A stretch of 64,000 nucleotides of DNA from UBA5177 sp002413265 (GTDB taxonomy: Bacteria > Chloroflexota > UBA5177), in assembly GCA_036752825.1 (NCBI GenBank), contig DAIORV010000003.1, forward strand, positions 1-64,000, written 5' to 3'. Positions 25,885-34,544 of the stretch are shown in pieces; position 1 is the stretch's first letter; each line of letters starts with the position of its first letter. Both the position numbers and the translations under genes were made by a program. The notes below the pieces were generated by a model. It saw nothing but the letters and a program-made list of their open reading frames with translations. It did not search any database and had not been told where the DNA came from.

Positions 25885-27105
25885 CTAGGAGGCGTGAGCA
25901 ACGGCTGCGCCGGCAGCCATTCGCAAGTCTTCCGCCTTGTCGACCTGCTCCCAGGGCGCATCTATGTCACTTCGTCCAAAGTGGCCGTAAGCGGCGGTAG
26001 CCTGGTAGATCGGGCGGCGCAGCCTGAGATTTCGAATGATAGCGGCCGGACGAAAGTCGAAGAACCGCTCAATCAGTGAAAGGATCTCTGCGTCGGAGAC
26101 ACGCCCCGTACCAAACGTCTCGGCCATGATCGAGAGAGGCTGGGCCTTACCGATCGCGTACGATACCTGGATCTCGAGGCGCTCTGCCAGCCCGGCAGCG
26201 ACGAGATTCTTGGCGACATATCGCGCGTAATAGGCGGCCGACCTGTCGACCTTTGTCGGATCCTTGCCGGAAAAGGCTCCTCCACCATGTCGAGCCATGC
26301 CCCCGTAGGTGTCCACAATGATCTTGCGCCCGGTGAGCCCAGCGTCGCCGTGCGGACCACCGATCACGAATCGGCCGGTCGGGTTGACAAAATACTTGGT
26401 GTCTTCGTCGAGCATCTCAGGAGGAATTACCTCCTTGATCACCAGGTCTCGAATGTCGGTTGCGATGTCTTCCTGCGTGACGTGATCATCATGCTGCGCT
26501 GAGACGAGCACCGTGTCGACGCGATACGGCTTGCCGAACCGGTATTCAACAGTGACTTGCGCCTTCCCATCGGGCCGCAGATAGGGAATCGACCCGTCGC
26601 GTCGAGCTTCAGAGAGACGGCGGCAAAGCGCCTGCGCCAGTGAGATTGGCAGGGGCATCAGCTCCGGCGTCTCCGTGCAGGCAAAGCCGATCATCATGCC
26701 CTGATCGCCGGCCCCAATCTGATCGATCTGCGCGTCGGAGTTTGCCGCTTCAATTGCGCGATCTACCCCCTGCGCAATGTCCCCGGATTGCTGATGCAGC
26801 CTCAGGTCGACGTGACATGAGGAGGACTCAAACAGCAGTTCACCACGGTCGTAGCCGATCTTGGCAATCGTGTCGCGAGCGATCTGTACCGGGTCTATAT
26901 CAGCGCTGGTCGTGATCTCGCCAAAAATCAGGACGTATCCAGTGGCGGCGGACGTTTCACAAGCCACCCGCCCGTTCGGATCCTGAGTAAGCACCGCGTC
27001 AAGAATCGCGTCGGAAATCTGGTCACAGACCTTGTCCGGGTGGCCCTCGGTGACCGACTCAGATGTGAAGAACAGCTGGGGGGACTGCATAAAGGTCGTC
27101 GTCAT
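25885..27105 (-). CDS. metK: S-adenosylmethionine synthetase
   Basis: A 406-residue methionine adenosyltransferase. Signatures: FTSESVTEGHPDKVCDQISD, GAGDQGMMIGFA and the GGGAFSGKDPTKVDRSAAY loop. It makes SAM from methionine and ATP. GAGGAGA lies five bases before ATG 27105. The leader is only ~50 nt from a TATAAT box, too short for a SAM riboswitch, and contains a 14-bp palindrome. It is divergent from the degenerate phosphatase-like gene. Confidence 0.97.
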   Translation of the reverse strand: MTTTFMQSPQLFFTSESVTEGHPDKVCDQISDAILDAVLTQDPNGRVACETSAATGYVLIFGEITTSADIDPVQIARDTIAKIGYDRGELLFESSSCHVDLRLHQQSGDIAQGVDRAIEAANSDAQIDQIGAGDQGMMIGFACTETPELMPLPISLAQALCRRLSEARRDGSIPYLRPDGKAQVTVEYRFGKPYRVDTVLVSAQHDDHVTQEDIATDIRDLVIKEVIPPEMLDEDTKYFVNPTGRFVIGGPHGDAGLTGRKIIVDTYGGMARHGGGAFSGKDPTKVDRSAAYYARYVAKNLVAAGLAERLEIQVSYAIGKAQPLSIMAETFGTGRVSDAEILSLIERFFDFRPAAIIRNLRLRRPIYQATAAYGHFGRSDIDAPWEQVDKAEDLRMAAGAAVAHAS

Positions 27106-27120
27106 CGATTCTCCTCAAAG

Positions 27121-27158
27121 GCAGAGGCCTCTGCAACGCACAAAATCTTGTTATTATA
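27121..27158 (-). promoter_or_regulatory. metK -10 box and leader palindrome
   Basis: On the minus strand a consensus TATAAT (27158-27153) lies 47 bp before the metK start. Between it and the ribosome binding site is the perfect 14-bp palindrome GCAGAGGCCTCTGC (27121-27134). No good -35 was found. The palindrome is a candidate operator or a small leader hairpin. Confidence 0.5.
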
Positions 27159-27200
27159 CCGGCCCGGGCTGCCGCCGCGGGCATCGTGTACGCTATCACA

Positions 27201-28919
27201 ATGTCAGAGCAGAGGCCGCGTCGAGTACGTGCGACAGCTCGAACGTCGAGTCGAACTGCTTCATCTTCGCAATTGCGAGATCTGGGTCAGGTGCCGCGTC
27301 GCGAGGACACTCGAGGCCATCCGCGCCCGACGCTCGGCTATCTTGTTTTCACTATCTTTCTGGTGGTCAGTGCTTTCGGCGCGGGGTACGCGGCTCTGTC
27401 GCTGCATCACCGTTCGAACATCAACGCTGCTGCCCCATTCCACCCCGCCATGCGGGCCGTTATTTTCGTGCTCGGCGGCTACTCCGGTACGCAGCTACTC
27501 AATCCTGCGTTGCCGAACCTGTCCGCGCTGGCGACCCAAGGCGTCGCCTATCCAAACGCGTGGGCCGGGGAGTTCCCGACTTCACCCGCCACGCTGGCGG
27601 CCTCGCTCGGGACAGGGCAATTTCCAAGTCATGACGGAATGCTGGGTAATGAGTGGGCTGACGTACGAACTCATCAAGTTGTGAATCCAGTGGGCTTGCA
27701 GCAGGTACTGACGGGCAGTATCGATCAAATCCTCGAGCCCACGGGCACGTCTTCTCTGGCATCGATCGTCAAGGCTCACCGTCCTAACTCCAAGGTGGTG
27801 GCAGTCGGGGGGGCAAACTGCGCCGCGGCTTCCGCCGCCGCTTCCTGGGATGCCGACTACGTGGTGTGCGCCGGACGAAGTGGAAAGTACTGGAAGCCGG
27901 TTTACGTCGCCGGACACAGCCTCCCCGCCGGCGTGCTCGGCCGCGAGGATCGCGTTCGAGTGCCCCGGGGCCGCGGTTTGGCCCTGTCCTTAGAGGGCTG
28001 GTCCTTGGGTAGCCAGGATGACTGGGTGGCGCGTGAAGCCGCAAAGGTGATGAGAAGAGTCGCGCCCGACGTGACCTATGTCCTACTTCCAGAACCCGAT
28101 CTGTTGAGCCAGTATGCGCCGCCCGATCAACGAAGCGGCGTCATGTCGCACCTTCTGACCGGCATCGACCGGGACATTGGCATGGTGATCGGAGCCACCA
28201 GGGCCATGAAGTCGTTTTCTTCCACGGTGTTCGCCGTTGCCTCGACGCGTGGCTTTGAGCCGATCGCGTCGAAACTAACTCGGCGCAAATTCACGGACGC
28301 CATCATCGGAACGGGGACGCAGTCGACGTACCTCTGGGCCGATGGCGCGGCAATGCTAGGTCTCACCGATGCGTCCCAGGCTGAGGCAGCGGCACAGGTC
28401 ATACAGTCTGAGCGGATCCGGGCCATCGACGGGATCTACTACAAGGTGCGCCAGACGAAGACCTGGTCCTATAAGGCCCAGTACATCAATCCCGACATGC
28501 CCGTCAATGTTGCTGACGCCCAGTCCTATCTGCTGAACACGGAAGCGGCAGCCGGATCCGCGGAGGTGGTGGCCGTGTACGGACCACACACTGGGACACG
28601 TGGCGACGTTCTTTCAGGTCACACGCGGACTGGGACGGGAATGGGCCTTCAATGGGACAACCAGCACGGATTTCTTCTCCTTTCCGGCCACGGGGCGAAT
28701 GCAGGGATACGTTCGTCATATGCGGCCCGGATGGTCGACCTAACGCCGACGCTTGCCGCGCTGCTCAACCTCCAGACGACATCCATAGATGGAAGCGTCT
28801 TGGCGGACGCTATGTTCCGGCCAACGCCCGGATCGTCGGCACGTCAAGCTAAGCAGGCCCCGCGCTGGACGATCTTAACGCGTGCGTTGGCGGACTGGGA
28901 AAACCGGCCCGGATTCTAA
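27201..28919 (+). CDS. Membrane-anchored alkaline-phosphatase-superfamily pseudoenzyme
   Basis: About 572 residues from ATG 27201 (GTG 27186 is in frame). A basic ~44-residue cytosolic tail and one helix (LGYLVFTIFLVVSAFGAGYA, ~45-64) precede an external domain clearly homologous to the exported phosphodiesterase at 5070-6644. Key residues are gone: the metal Asp of VLDGSR is Gly (VLGGYS), the nucleophile segment NTPPSHATI is replaced by PTSPATLAASL, TADHGM reads ASTRGF and TGH is SQY; only WDNQH is kept. It is likely non-catalytic, perhaps a binding or scaffold protein. No ribosome binding site is seen; TACGCT six bases upstream hints at a leaderless mRNA. Confidence 0.75.
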   Translation: MSEQRPRRVRATARTSSRTASSSQLRDLGQVPRREDTRGHPRPTLGYLVFTIFLVVSAFGAGYAALSLHHRSNINAAAPFHPAMRAVIFVLGGYSGTQLLNPALPNLSALATQGVAYPNAWAGEFPTSPATLAASLGTGQFPSHDGMLGNEWADVRTHQVVNPVGLQQVLTGSIDQILEPTGTSSLASIVKAHRPNSKVVAVGGANCAAASAAASWDADYVVCAGRSGKYWKPVYVAGHSLPAGVLGREDRVRVPRGRGLALSLEGWSLGSQDDWVAREAAKVMRRVAPDVTYVLLPEPDLLSQYAPPDQRSGVMSHLLTGIDRDIGMVIGATRAMKSFSSTVFAVASTRGFEPIASKLTRRKFTDAIIGTGTQSTYLWADGAAMLGLTDASQAEAAAQVIQSERIRAIDGIYYKVRQTKTWSYKAQYINPDMPVNVADAQSYLLNTEAAAGSAEVVAVYGPHTGTRGDVLSGHTRTGTGMGLQWDNQHGFLLLSGHGANAGIRSSYAARMVDLTPTLAALLNLQTTSIDGSVLADAMFRPTPGSSARQAKQAPRWTILTRALADWENRPGF

Positions 28920-30109
28920 GCCGGCGACCTCGAAACCGAGAGATCGTTAAGGGCCATAAGCTTTGGTACGACACGTCTTAACGTCTCCATGCGCTTGGGA
29001 AACGCTATGCGCACCTGACCTCGGCCAAACTCGGGTTTGCTATAAAAGCTGCTGCCCGGCACCACGGCCACTCCGACATCCTCTACCAGGAGGCGAGCAA
29101 AGTCCACGTCCGATGCAAACCCGAGACCCGAGATGTCACACATGGTGTAGTAGGCGCCTCGGGGCGCGATGGGGCGAAGGCCCGCCTTTTGCAGTGCATC
29201 GATGATGAAGTCACGCCGTTCTTCATACGCGGCACACAGCTTGTGGTAGTAGGAATCGGGGAAGCTCATGGCCAGGGCGCCGGCCGCCTGTAGTGGAGCG
29301 GCCGCCCCCACCGTAAGGAAGTCATGAACCTTGCGAATCGCTGAGGTGAGGTCTGCGGGGGCGATCGCGTATCCCACTCTCCAGCCGGTGACGCTGAAGG
29401 TCTTCGAGAGGCCGTTGATGAGCACGGTACGCTCGCGCATGCCGGGCAGAGTCGCAATCGAAACGTGCTGCAGCCCGTCGTACACCATGTGCTCGTAGAT
29501 CTCGTCAGCGAGAGCGATCGCGTTCCACCGAACGCATAAAGTCGCGATGAACTCGAGCTCATCTCGAGAAAAGACCTTGCCGGTGGGGTTGTTCGGGGTA
29601 TTCAAGACAATCGCACGTGTCCGGTCGCCGAACGCGGACGCAAGCTCATCCCAATCAAAGGACCAGTCCGGCGCACGCAGAGACACGAACTTCGGCGTCG
29701 CGCCGGAGAGTATGCAATCCGGCCCATAGTTCTCATAGAACGGCTCTAGAATGATGACCTCGTCGCCGGGGTTGACGATTGCAAGCATGCTGCTGATCAT
29801 CGCCTCGGTTGCTCCACAACAGACGGTTATCTCAAGCTCAGGGTCGATATCGAGTCCAAGCCAGCGCTTGGTTTTTGCCGCTATACCATCACGAAAATCC
29901 TTGGCACCCCACGTGATCGCGTATTGATTGACATCCCCCTGGATCGCGGCAGCTGCTGCGTCTTTCAGCTCCTGCGGCGCCGAAAAGTCCGGGAATCCCT
30001 GCGCCAGGTTCACGCCGTCATCCGGGTGATGCACTGCCAGCAGTCGGGTCATCTCGCGGATTACAGACTCTGTAAAGCCGTTAGTTCGATCCGCCACTCG
30101 ACCGGTCAT
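28916..30109 (-). CDS. Pyridoxal phosphate-dependent class I/II aminotransferase
   Basis: A 397-residue fold-type I aminotransferase. PLP lysine in SKTFSVTGWRVGY; other conserved parts are NTPNNPTGKVF, ADEIYEHMVYDG and RIAFPKR. The sequence type (NLAQGFPDF, GVNQYA-like DVNQYAITWGA) is that of the kynurenine/methionine/glutamine transaminase group. Substrate specificity cannot be assigned; methionine or aromatic keto acids are likely. It overlaps the upstream MBL gene by 4 bp and shares stop bases (CTAA) with the convergent gene. Confidence 0.88.
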   Translation of the reverse strand: MTGRVADRTNGFTESVIREMTRLLAVHHPDDGVNLAQGFPDFSAPQELKDAAAAAIQGDVNQYAITWGAKDFRDGIAAKTKRWLGLDIDPELEITVCCGATEAMISSMLAIVNPGDEVIILEPFYENYGPDCILSGATPKFVSLRAPDWSFDWDELASAFGDRTRAIVLNTPNNPTGKVFSRDELEFIATLCVRWNAIALADEIYEHMVYDGLQHVSIATLPGMRERTVLINGLSKTFSVTGWRVGYAIAPADLTSAIRKVHDFLTVGAAAPLQAAGALAMSFPDSYYHKLCAAYEERRDFIIDALQKAGLRPIAPRGAYYTMCDISGLGFASDVDFARLLVEDVGVAVVPGSSFYSKPEFGRGQVRIAFPKRMETLRRVVPKLMALNDLSVSRSPA

Positions 30110-30948
30110 GCGACTACGGAACCTTCGTGCTGCAAGAGGCTAAGCTGGCGCGGCCTCGGAGCTCCTGTCCACCGGAGGGAGGGACGGTCGCGCTGCGCTA
30201 CCTCGACGTTTAGCGTCATTCCTTCTCCCTGAAGAACTCTCCTGACAGTACGAAGTGCCAGGAGCGGCGTGTTGTTCTCCTTACTCAGATGAGCGAGCCA
30301 CACGCGAACATCGGGTCGTTTCACGTGCTTGACAATGATGCCCCCGGCCTGCAGGTTCGAGAGATGACCTCTCGGCCCTCCCACGCGTCGCCTCAGGTGA
30401 TAGGGATATGGTCCTGTCTGCAGCATGTGCAGATCGTGGTTTGCTTCTATCACCACCAGGTCCGACTCAGATACCGCGTCCCTGAGGTCGCCGGTCGCCT
30501 TGCCGGTGTCGGTAGCGATCGTCAACGTGCGCCCTTGACTTCGCACGAAGAACCCCACATGCCTTATGGCGTCATGCTCGAGCGGAAAACTGGTCACTTC
30601 AATGTCCCCGAACCTCCTTGTTTGCCCGACCGGCATGGCGTCGACGGAGGCCAGATGAGCCAAGCCGCACGCGCGAAGTACCTGTTCATTGGCAATCACT
30701 GGAGTTCCGTGCTCGGAGGCCAGCTCTTCGGCTCCGACGCAATGATCACGATGTTCGTGACTCACCAGAACTGCAGAAAGATCCGAGGTGGCAATGCCCT
30801 CGGACGCAAGATACTTGGAGAGACGAGGAAGCCGAAGACCCGCCTCGAATAGAAGGGTCGCCGTGTCCGTCCGAAGCACGAACGCATTGCCTGAGCTGCC
30901 ACTGGCAAGCACGCGAAAGACAAACAAGTCTTGCGGCCCTTCCTTCAC
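30106..30948 (-). CDS. MBL-fold metallo-hydrolase (YycJ/WalJ-like)
   Basis: A 280-residue metallo-beta-lactamase-fold protein. Metal ligands: SHEHRDHC, PLEHD, ATDTGKATGD and LAHLSKENN. The opening RVLASGSSGNAFVL is typical of the YycJ exonuclease-like branch, linked in other bacteria to DNA repair and cell-wall control. GTG 30948 is the longest start, but AAGGAAGGG lies 9 nt before a TTG at 30927, which may be the true start. Coupled to the aminotransferase gene by a 4-bp overlap and divergent from ferredoxin. Confidence 0.85.
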   Translation of the reverse strand: MKEGPQDLFVFRVLASGSSGNAFVLRTDTATLLFEAGLRLPRLSKYLASEGIATSDLSAVLVSHEHRDHCVGAEELASEHGTPVIANEQVLRACGLAHLASVDAMPVGQTRRFGDIEVTSFPLEHDAIRHVGFFVRSQGRTLTIATDTGKATGDLRDAVSESDLVVIEANHDLHMLQTGPYPYHLRRRVGGPRGHLSNLQAGGIIVKHVKRPDVRVWLAHLSKENNTPLLALRTVRRVLQGEGMTLNVEVAQRDRPSLRWTGAPRPRQLSLLQHEGSVVA

Positions 30949-31058
30949 ATTGTGCTGTAGAGTAACAGCCCCCTGATTGAGGCAGTCAATGCCGTATCAT
31001 GGGCAAAACTTGATGTCAATTGTTCCGCTACTCCGCGGAGCCTGGGGAGGGTCAGCGC

Positions 31059-31319
31059 GTGACCTACGTCATTACCGAAGCGTGCATTGGAGTAAAAGAC
31101 GGCTCCTGTGCGGACGTTTGCCCGGTAGAGTGCATTCACACTCGGCCCGACGACGACATGTACTTCATAGATCCCGACGAGTGCATTGATTGCGGAGTCT
31201 GTGTGCCAGAGTGCCCGGTGGACGCCATATATCCGGAAGAGGAAGTTCCCGACAAGTACGAGCGCTTCACCGTGATGAACGCTGTTTATTTCGACGGTCC
31301 GGGAGAGCAGTTCAAATAG
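31059..31319 (+). CDS. Seven-iron ferredoxin [3Fe-4S][4Fe-4S]
   Basis: An 86-residue FdxA-type ferredoxin. Cysteine pattern: C-x7-C-x3-C-P then a second C-x2-C-x2-C-x3-C-P (CIDCGVCVPECP), so one cluster lacks the fourth ligand, as in mycobacterial and Thermus seven-iron ferredoxins. GTG 31059 has GGGGAGGG seven bases upstream and gives the family start TYVITEACIGVKDGSC. It is a small electron carrier; no dedicated partner is adjacent. The glycosyltransferase downstream begins in its stop codon. Confidence 0.93.
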   Translation: MTYVITEACIGVKDGSCADVCPVECIHTRPDDDMYFIDPDECIDCGVCVPECPVDAIYPEEEVPDKYERFTVMNAVYFDGPGEQFK

Positions 31320-32401
31320 CGACGCTGCTGGTCTGCCTTTTCGGCGATCTCGGCGACACTATTCTCACCGTCCCGGCCGTGAGAGCACTCAGGAACCGAT
31401 ATCCGGAGAGCAGGCTGGTACTGCTGGCGAAGCCGGAGTCTGCAGCATTCGTCGCGCGGCTCGGGCTGACAGACTCAACTATTGAGATTGACAAGCACGC
31501 CTTTGACCGGGCGCGCGATCTCTCGCGTCCCACAAGTCTGCTCGCTCTGGCAAAGCTCAGCAGACGGGTACGAGCTGAACGAGCAGACACGATCGTACTG
31601 TTTGGCCATCTCGCTAGCTGGTTTGGCGCGCTCAAATACGCGTTGCTTGCATTTGCTACCGGCGCCAGGCGCCGCGTTGGCCTCGATAACGGACGAGGTT
31701 GGTTTCTGACCCAAGCTGCCAAAGATGAGGGCTTCGGGGTCCGCCACGAAAGTGAGTACTGGTTGGAGGTTGTGGCGCTGCTCGACGCTCGAGGTCCTGC
31801 TGTCCTCGAGGCTCCAATCTCGGATGAGGAAAGGGAGCGGGCTGGTGCGCTCCTTGAGCCCCTTCTGACAGAGTCGGGACCGTTGGTAGCCGTCCATCCG
31901 AGTACCGGCTGGTATGGTCCGGGCCGCAAATGGGCCCCAGAGCGCTTTGCACGCGCGATAGATCTGCTTGAGAGTAGTCACCCGGTGCGATGCGTCGCAC
32001 TTGGGAGCGACGGGGATCGCCTTGAAATCGACCGCATGCTAGGCGCCATGAGTAAACCAGCGCTGGATCTTACCGGCCGCACTTCGGTGGGAGAGCTCGC
32101 AGCTGTCCTTGAAAGGTGTGATGTGCTCATAGCGAACGACGGTGGAATCGGACACCTCGCCGCAGCCGTTGGCACACCAGTTGTATCGGTTTTCGGTCCC
32201 TCCAATGACCGGGCCTGGCGTCCGCTCGGCTCGACGGTGGTGGCCGCGGATCTTCCTTGCCGGCCATGTTTCTACCGCGAATTCGAAACTGGGTTGCGGA
32301 ACGGCTGCGGCACGCGTCAATGTATGCTGCTCGTCACGCCTGACCGTGTTGCTCGGGCAGCGGAAAAACTACTGGCGGGCGCCGGCTCTCGTGTCGTATA
32401 G
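31316..32401 (+). CDS. Glycosyltransferase family 9 (heptosyltransferase-like), no canonical start codon
   Basis: About 361 residues of a GT-B ADP-heptose-transferase-like enzyme: LFGDLGDTILTVPAVRALR, VAVHPSTGWYGPGRKWAPERF, DLTGRTSVGELAAVLERCDVLIANDGGIGHLAAAVGTP-type motif (seen in parts) and VSVFGPSNDRAWRPL. The frame opens inside the ferredoxin gene, but homology starts at ~31322 and there is no ATG, GTG or TTG nearby. ATA 31316, overlapping the ferredoxin TAG and 8 nt after GGGAGAG, or CTG 31325/31328, are candidate starts. It probably adds a sugar in the glycan locus that follows. Confidence 0.8.
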   Translation: MATLLVCLFGDLGDTILTVPAVRALRNRYPESRLVLLAKPESAAFVARLGLTDSTIEIDKHAFDRARDLSRPTSLLALAKLSRRVRAERADTIVLFGHLASWFGALKYALLAFATGARRRVGLDNGRGWFLTQAAKDEGFGVRHESEYWLEVVALLDARGPAVLEAPISDEERERAGALLEPLLTESGPLVAVHPSTGWYGPGRKWAPERFARAIDLLESSHPVRCVALGSDGDRLEIDRMLGAMSKPALDLTGRTSVGELAAVLERCDVLIANDGGIGHLAAAVGTPVVSVFGPSNDRAWRPLGSTVVAADLPCRPCFYREFETGLRNGCGTRQCMLLVTPDRVARAAEKLLAGAGSRVV

Positions 32402-33143
32402 CCGGTACAGCGTGCTCGGGGTCCCGGTTGATACGGCCACGTCCAGTGACGTGCTGGACTTCGTTCGCGATCGTGTCGCAGCAAGGGACCCAGCTCGCAT
32501 CGTTACAGTTAATGCGGAATTTGTGATGCTGAGCCGGCGAAATCGGCGCTTTCGAGAAGCCGTGGCGTCGGCGGATCTAGCGACCGCCGATGGGGCCGGA
32601 GTTGTGTGGGCTCTTCGGCGACAGGGAGCGACTCTACCGGGCAGGGCTGGAGGCTCGGACTTAATTTGGTCGCTCTCAGAGCAGGCGACACGGCTAGGAC
32701 ACCGAATCTTTCTCCTTGGCGGGGCTGACGGAATTGCCAGGAAGACGGGAGAACGGTTAGCCGAAAGATATCCGGGACTTGAGGTGGCAGGCGCGTGCGG
32801 CGGGTCGCCTCGACCGAGCGAACGGGAGGCCATAGTAAACTTGGTCCGGGAAACGAAGGCCGACATCCTGTTTGTGGCGTTTGGCGCGCCTGATCAGGAT
32901 ATCTGGATCGCCGAGAATCTCCCGGCAACAGGTGTTTCGATAGCGATGGGAGTGGGCGGCAGCTTTGACTACGTCGCGGGAGTGGCTCGCCGAGCGCCGC
33001 GTTGGATGCAGGATCACGGGCTTGACTGGCTCTGGCGCTTGGCGCGCGAGCCGTGGCGATGGAAGAGGATGACCGTCCTACCCACGTTTGCCTGGCTCGT
33101 GTTGAGGACTAGGCCTTTGCGGCAGAAAGGATCTCGTGCATGA
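32391..33143 (+). CDS. WecG/TagA/CpsF family glycosyltransferase (second copy)
   Basis: A 250-residue GT26 enzyme. Start GTG 32391 gives SYSRYSVLGVPVDTATSSDV; it overlaps the GT9 gene by 11 bp. Motifs: TVNAEFVMLSRRN, ADGAGVVWALR, FLLGGADGIARKTGE, LFVAFGAPDQDIWI, MGVGGSFDYVAGVARRAP. It should transfer ManNAc-type sugars to a polyprenyl-PP-linked acceptor at the inner membrane face. The nucleotide-sugar dehydrogenase and a WecA/TagO-like enzyme follow directly, so the cluster likely builds one lipid-linked glycan. Confidence 0.88.
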   Translation: MSYSRYSVLGVPVDTATSSDVLDFVRDRVAARDPARIVTVNAEFVMLSRRNRRFREAVASADLATADGAGVVWALRRQGATLPGRAGGSDLIWSLSEQATRLGHRIFLLGGADGIARKTGERLAERYPGLEVAGACGGSPRPSEREAIVNLVRETKADILFVAFGAPDQDIWIAENLPATGVSIAMGVGGSFDYVAGVARRAPRWMQDHGLDWLWRLAREPWRWKRMTVLPTFAWLVLRTRPLRQKGSRA

Positions 33144-34534
33144 GTGAAGCTCCGACTGCCGCAGCGAAGACAATTGAGGCCTTGCGCGCTCAAGAGGCAT
33201 CGATCGGAGTGTGGGGATGCGGGCACATTGGGGCTAGCGCGATGTACCATTTCAGCCGCAAAGGCATTCGTTGCGCCGGCTTCGACGTCGCTCCGGGCAG
33301 AGTCCAAGAGATTCGTGAGGGCCGCTTTCTGTCGACCGATGTCGTGCCCAGCGGCTGGGTGGAAGCTCGGACTCAGAACGTGGTGGCGACGACCGAGTGG
33401 AGCGATCTTAAGGCGCAGAACGTTCTGGTCCACCTTATTGCGGTGCCGACAGAACGCGGGGCGGATCCGAGCTCGGCCATCCTTGAAGACGTGATGCCCA
33501 GAATCTGCGAAACCATCCGCGACAGTGAGGTTGGCGGGCTCACTCCGGCAGTCTTTATCGAGAGCACCATTCAGCCGACCTGGATTGACACCATCGTAAT
33601 TCCCGCGCTGCACGCCTCGGGTCTTCGGCCGGGGATCGACGTTCTGGTAGGTGCCGCACCGCGACGGGACTGGTTTTCCGGCGGAGAACACTCTCTGGAG
33701 AAACTTCCGCGAATCGTGGGAGGCGTGTCTCCCGAGGCGACGGAGCTGATGATCCAGCTGTACAGCATCGTTTGCGATGAAGTTGTGCCCGCGCGCGATG
33801 CCTACCACTCAGCTTTCACCAAGGTGATCGAGAACCTGTTGCGATTTCAGGGTCTGGCGCTCGCCAACAGCCTTTCCCTGGCATTCCCCCAGTTCGACAT
33901 GACTCACGTGCTCAAGCTGGCAAGCACCAAATGGAACATCCCGCTCTACCACCCTTCGATGGGCATCGGCGGACACTGTATTCCCCTTGCCCCCAGGTAC
34001 ACGATGGCCGAGGGCGGAGAGAAAAACGAGTACCTCGAGTTCGTCAAAAACGCAGTGGAATTCAACGAGGCTTACTTCGGGCGTCTCTACGACGCGCGTC
34101 TTAGAGAGCTGCTCTCGGACTGCCGATCGATCGTCATCTTGGGGCTCGCATATACGCCCGATGCCAAGATGCACAAGCTCTCCCCGGCCCTGGATGCCGC
34201 ACGGGTTCTGCGAGACACTCCGCGACTCCGCATGCACGACCCCTTTTATTCGGATGAAGACATCGAAGACATATGTGGCTTGCCGACTCTGCCGTTCCCG
34301 GAGGGCCTGCGCGACTGCGACGGCGTGGTTCTCGTGACCGCGCACACCGCATACAAGCAAACGGCGGTTGAGAAATACATCGGCGCGGGCACCGTGATTG
34401 TGGACAACTTCGGAACGTGGAGCGGACGAGAGTTCGCAGCCGGAGTACGCTATCACGAGGTAGGACGGAAATTCGTGGAAGATGCGCGCAGCTCTCTGCC
34501 CTTCCCGGAGCCGGTGCAGAGCCTGACGAGCTAG
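33140..34534 (+). CDS. UDP-sugar / nucleotide-sugar dehydrogenase (WecC/UDP-glucose dehydrogenase family)
   Basis: A 464-residue NAD-dependent two-fold oxidase of UDP-sugars to uronic acids. Rossmann start IGVWGCGHIGASAMYHF, catalytic Cys in SMGIGGHCIPLAPRY, and a C-terminal nucleotide-binding half (VILGLAYTPDAKMHKLSPA). The sequence leans to the UDP-ManNAc/GDP-mannose dehydrogenase group, so a ManNAcA-type product is possible given the WecG/TagA neighbour. ATGA overlap with the upstream gene. The ADAYHSAFTK-type lysine loop (AYHSAFTKVIENLLR) is present. Confidence 0.88.
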   Translation: MSEAPTAAAKTIEALRAQEASIGVWGCGHIGASAMYHFSRKGIRCAGFDVAPGRVQEIREGRFLSTDVVPSGWVEARTQNVVATTEWSDLKAQNVLVHLIAVPTERGADPSSAILEDVMPRICETIRDSEVGGLTPAVFIESTIQPTWIDTIVIPALHASGLRPGIDVLVGAAPRRDWFSGGEHSLEKLPRIVGGVSPEATELMIQLYSIVCDEVVPARDAYHSAFTKVIENLLRFQGLALANSLSLAFPQFDMTHVLKLASTKWNIPLYHPSMGIGGHCIPLAPRYTMAEGGEKNEYLEFVKNAVEFNEAYFGRLYDARLRELLSDCRSIVILGLAYTPDAKMHKLSPALDAARVLRDTPRLRMHDPFYSDEDIEDICGLPTLPFPEGLRDCDGVVLVTAHTAYKQTAVEKYIGAGTVIVDNFGTWSGREFAAGVRYHEVGRKFVEDARSSLPFPEPVQSLTS

Positions 34535-34544
34535 GTGCCGGGCC

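Noticed and set aside
27106..27160. SAM riboswitch upstream of metK
   Set aside because: The leader from the TATAAT to the start is about 50 nt and contains only a short palindrome; too short for any known SAM riboswitch aptamer plus platform.
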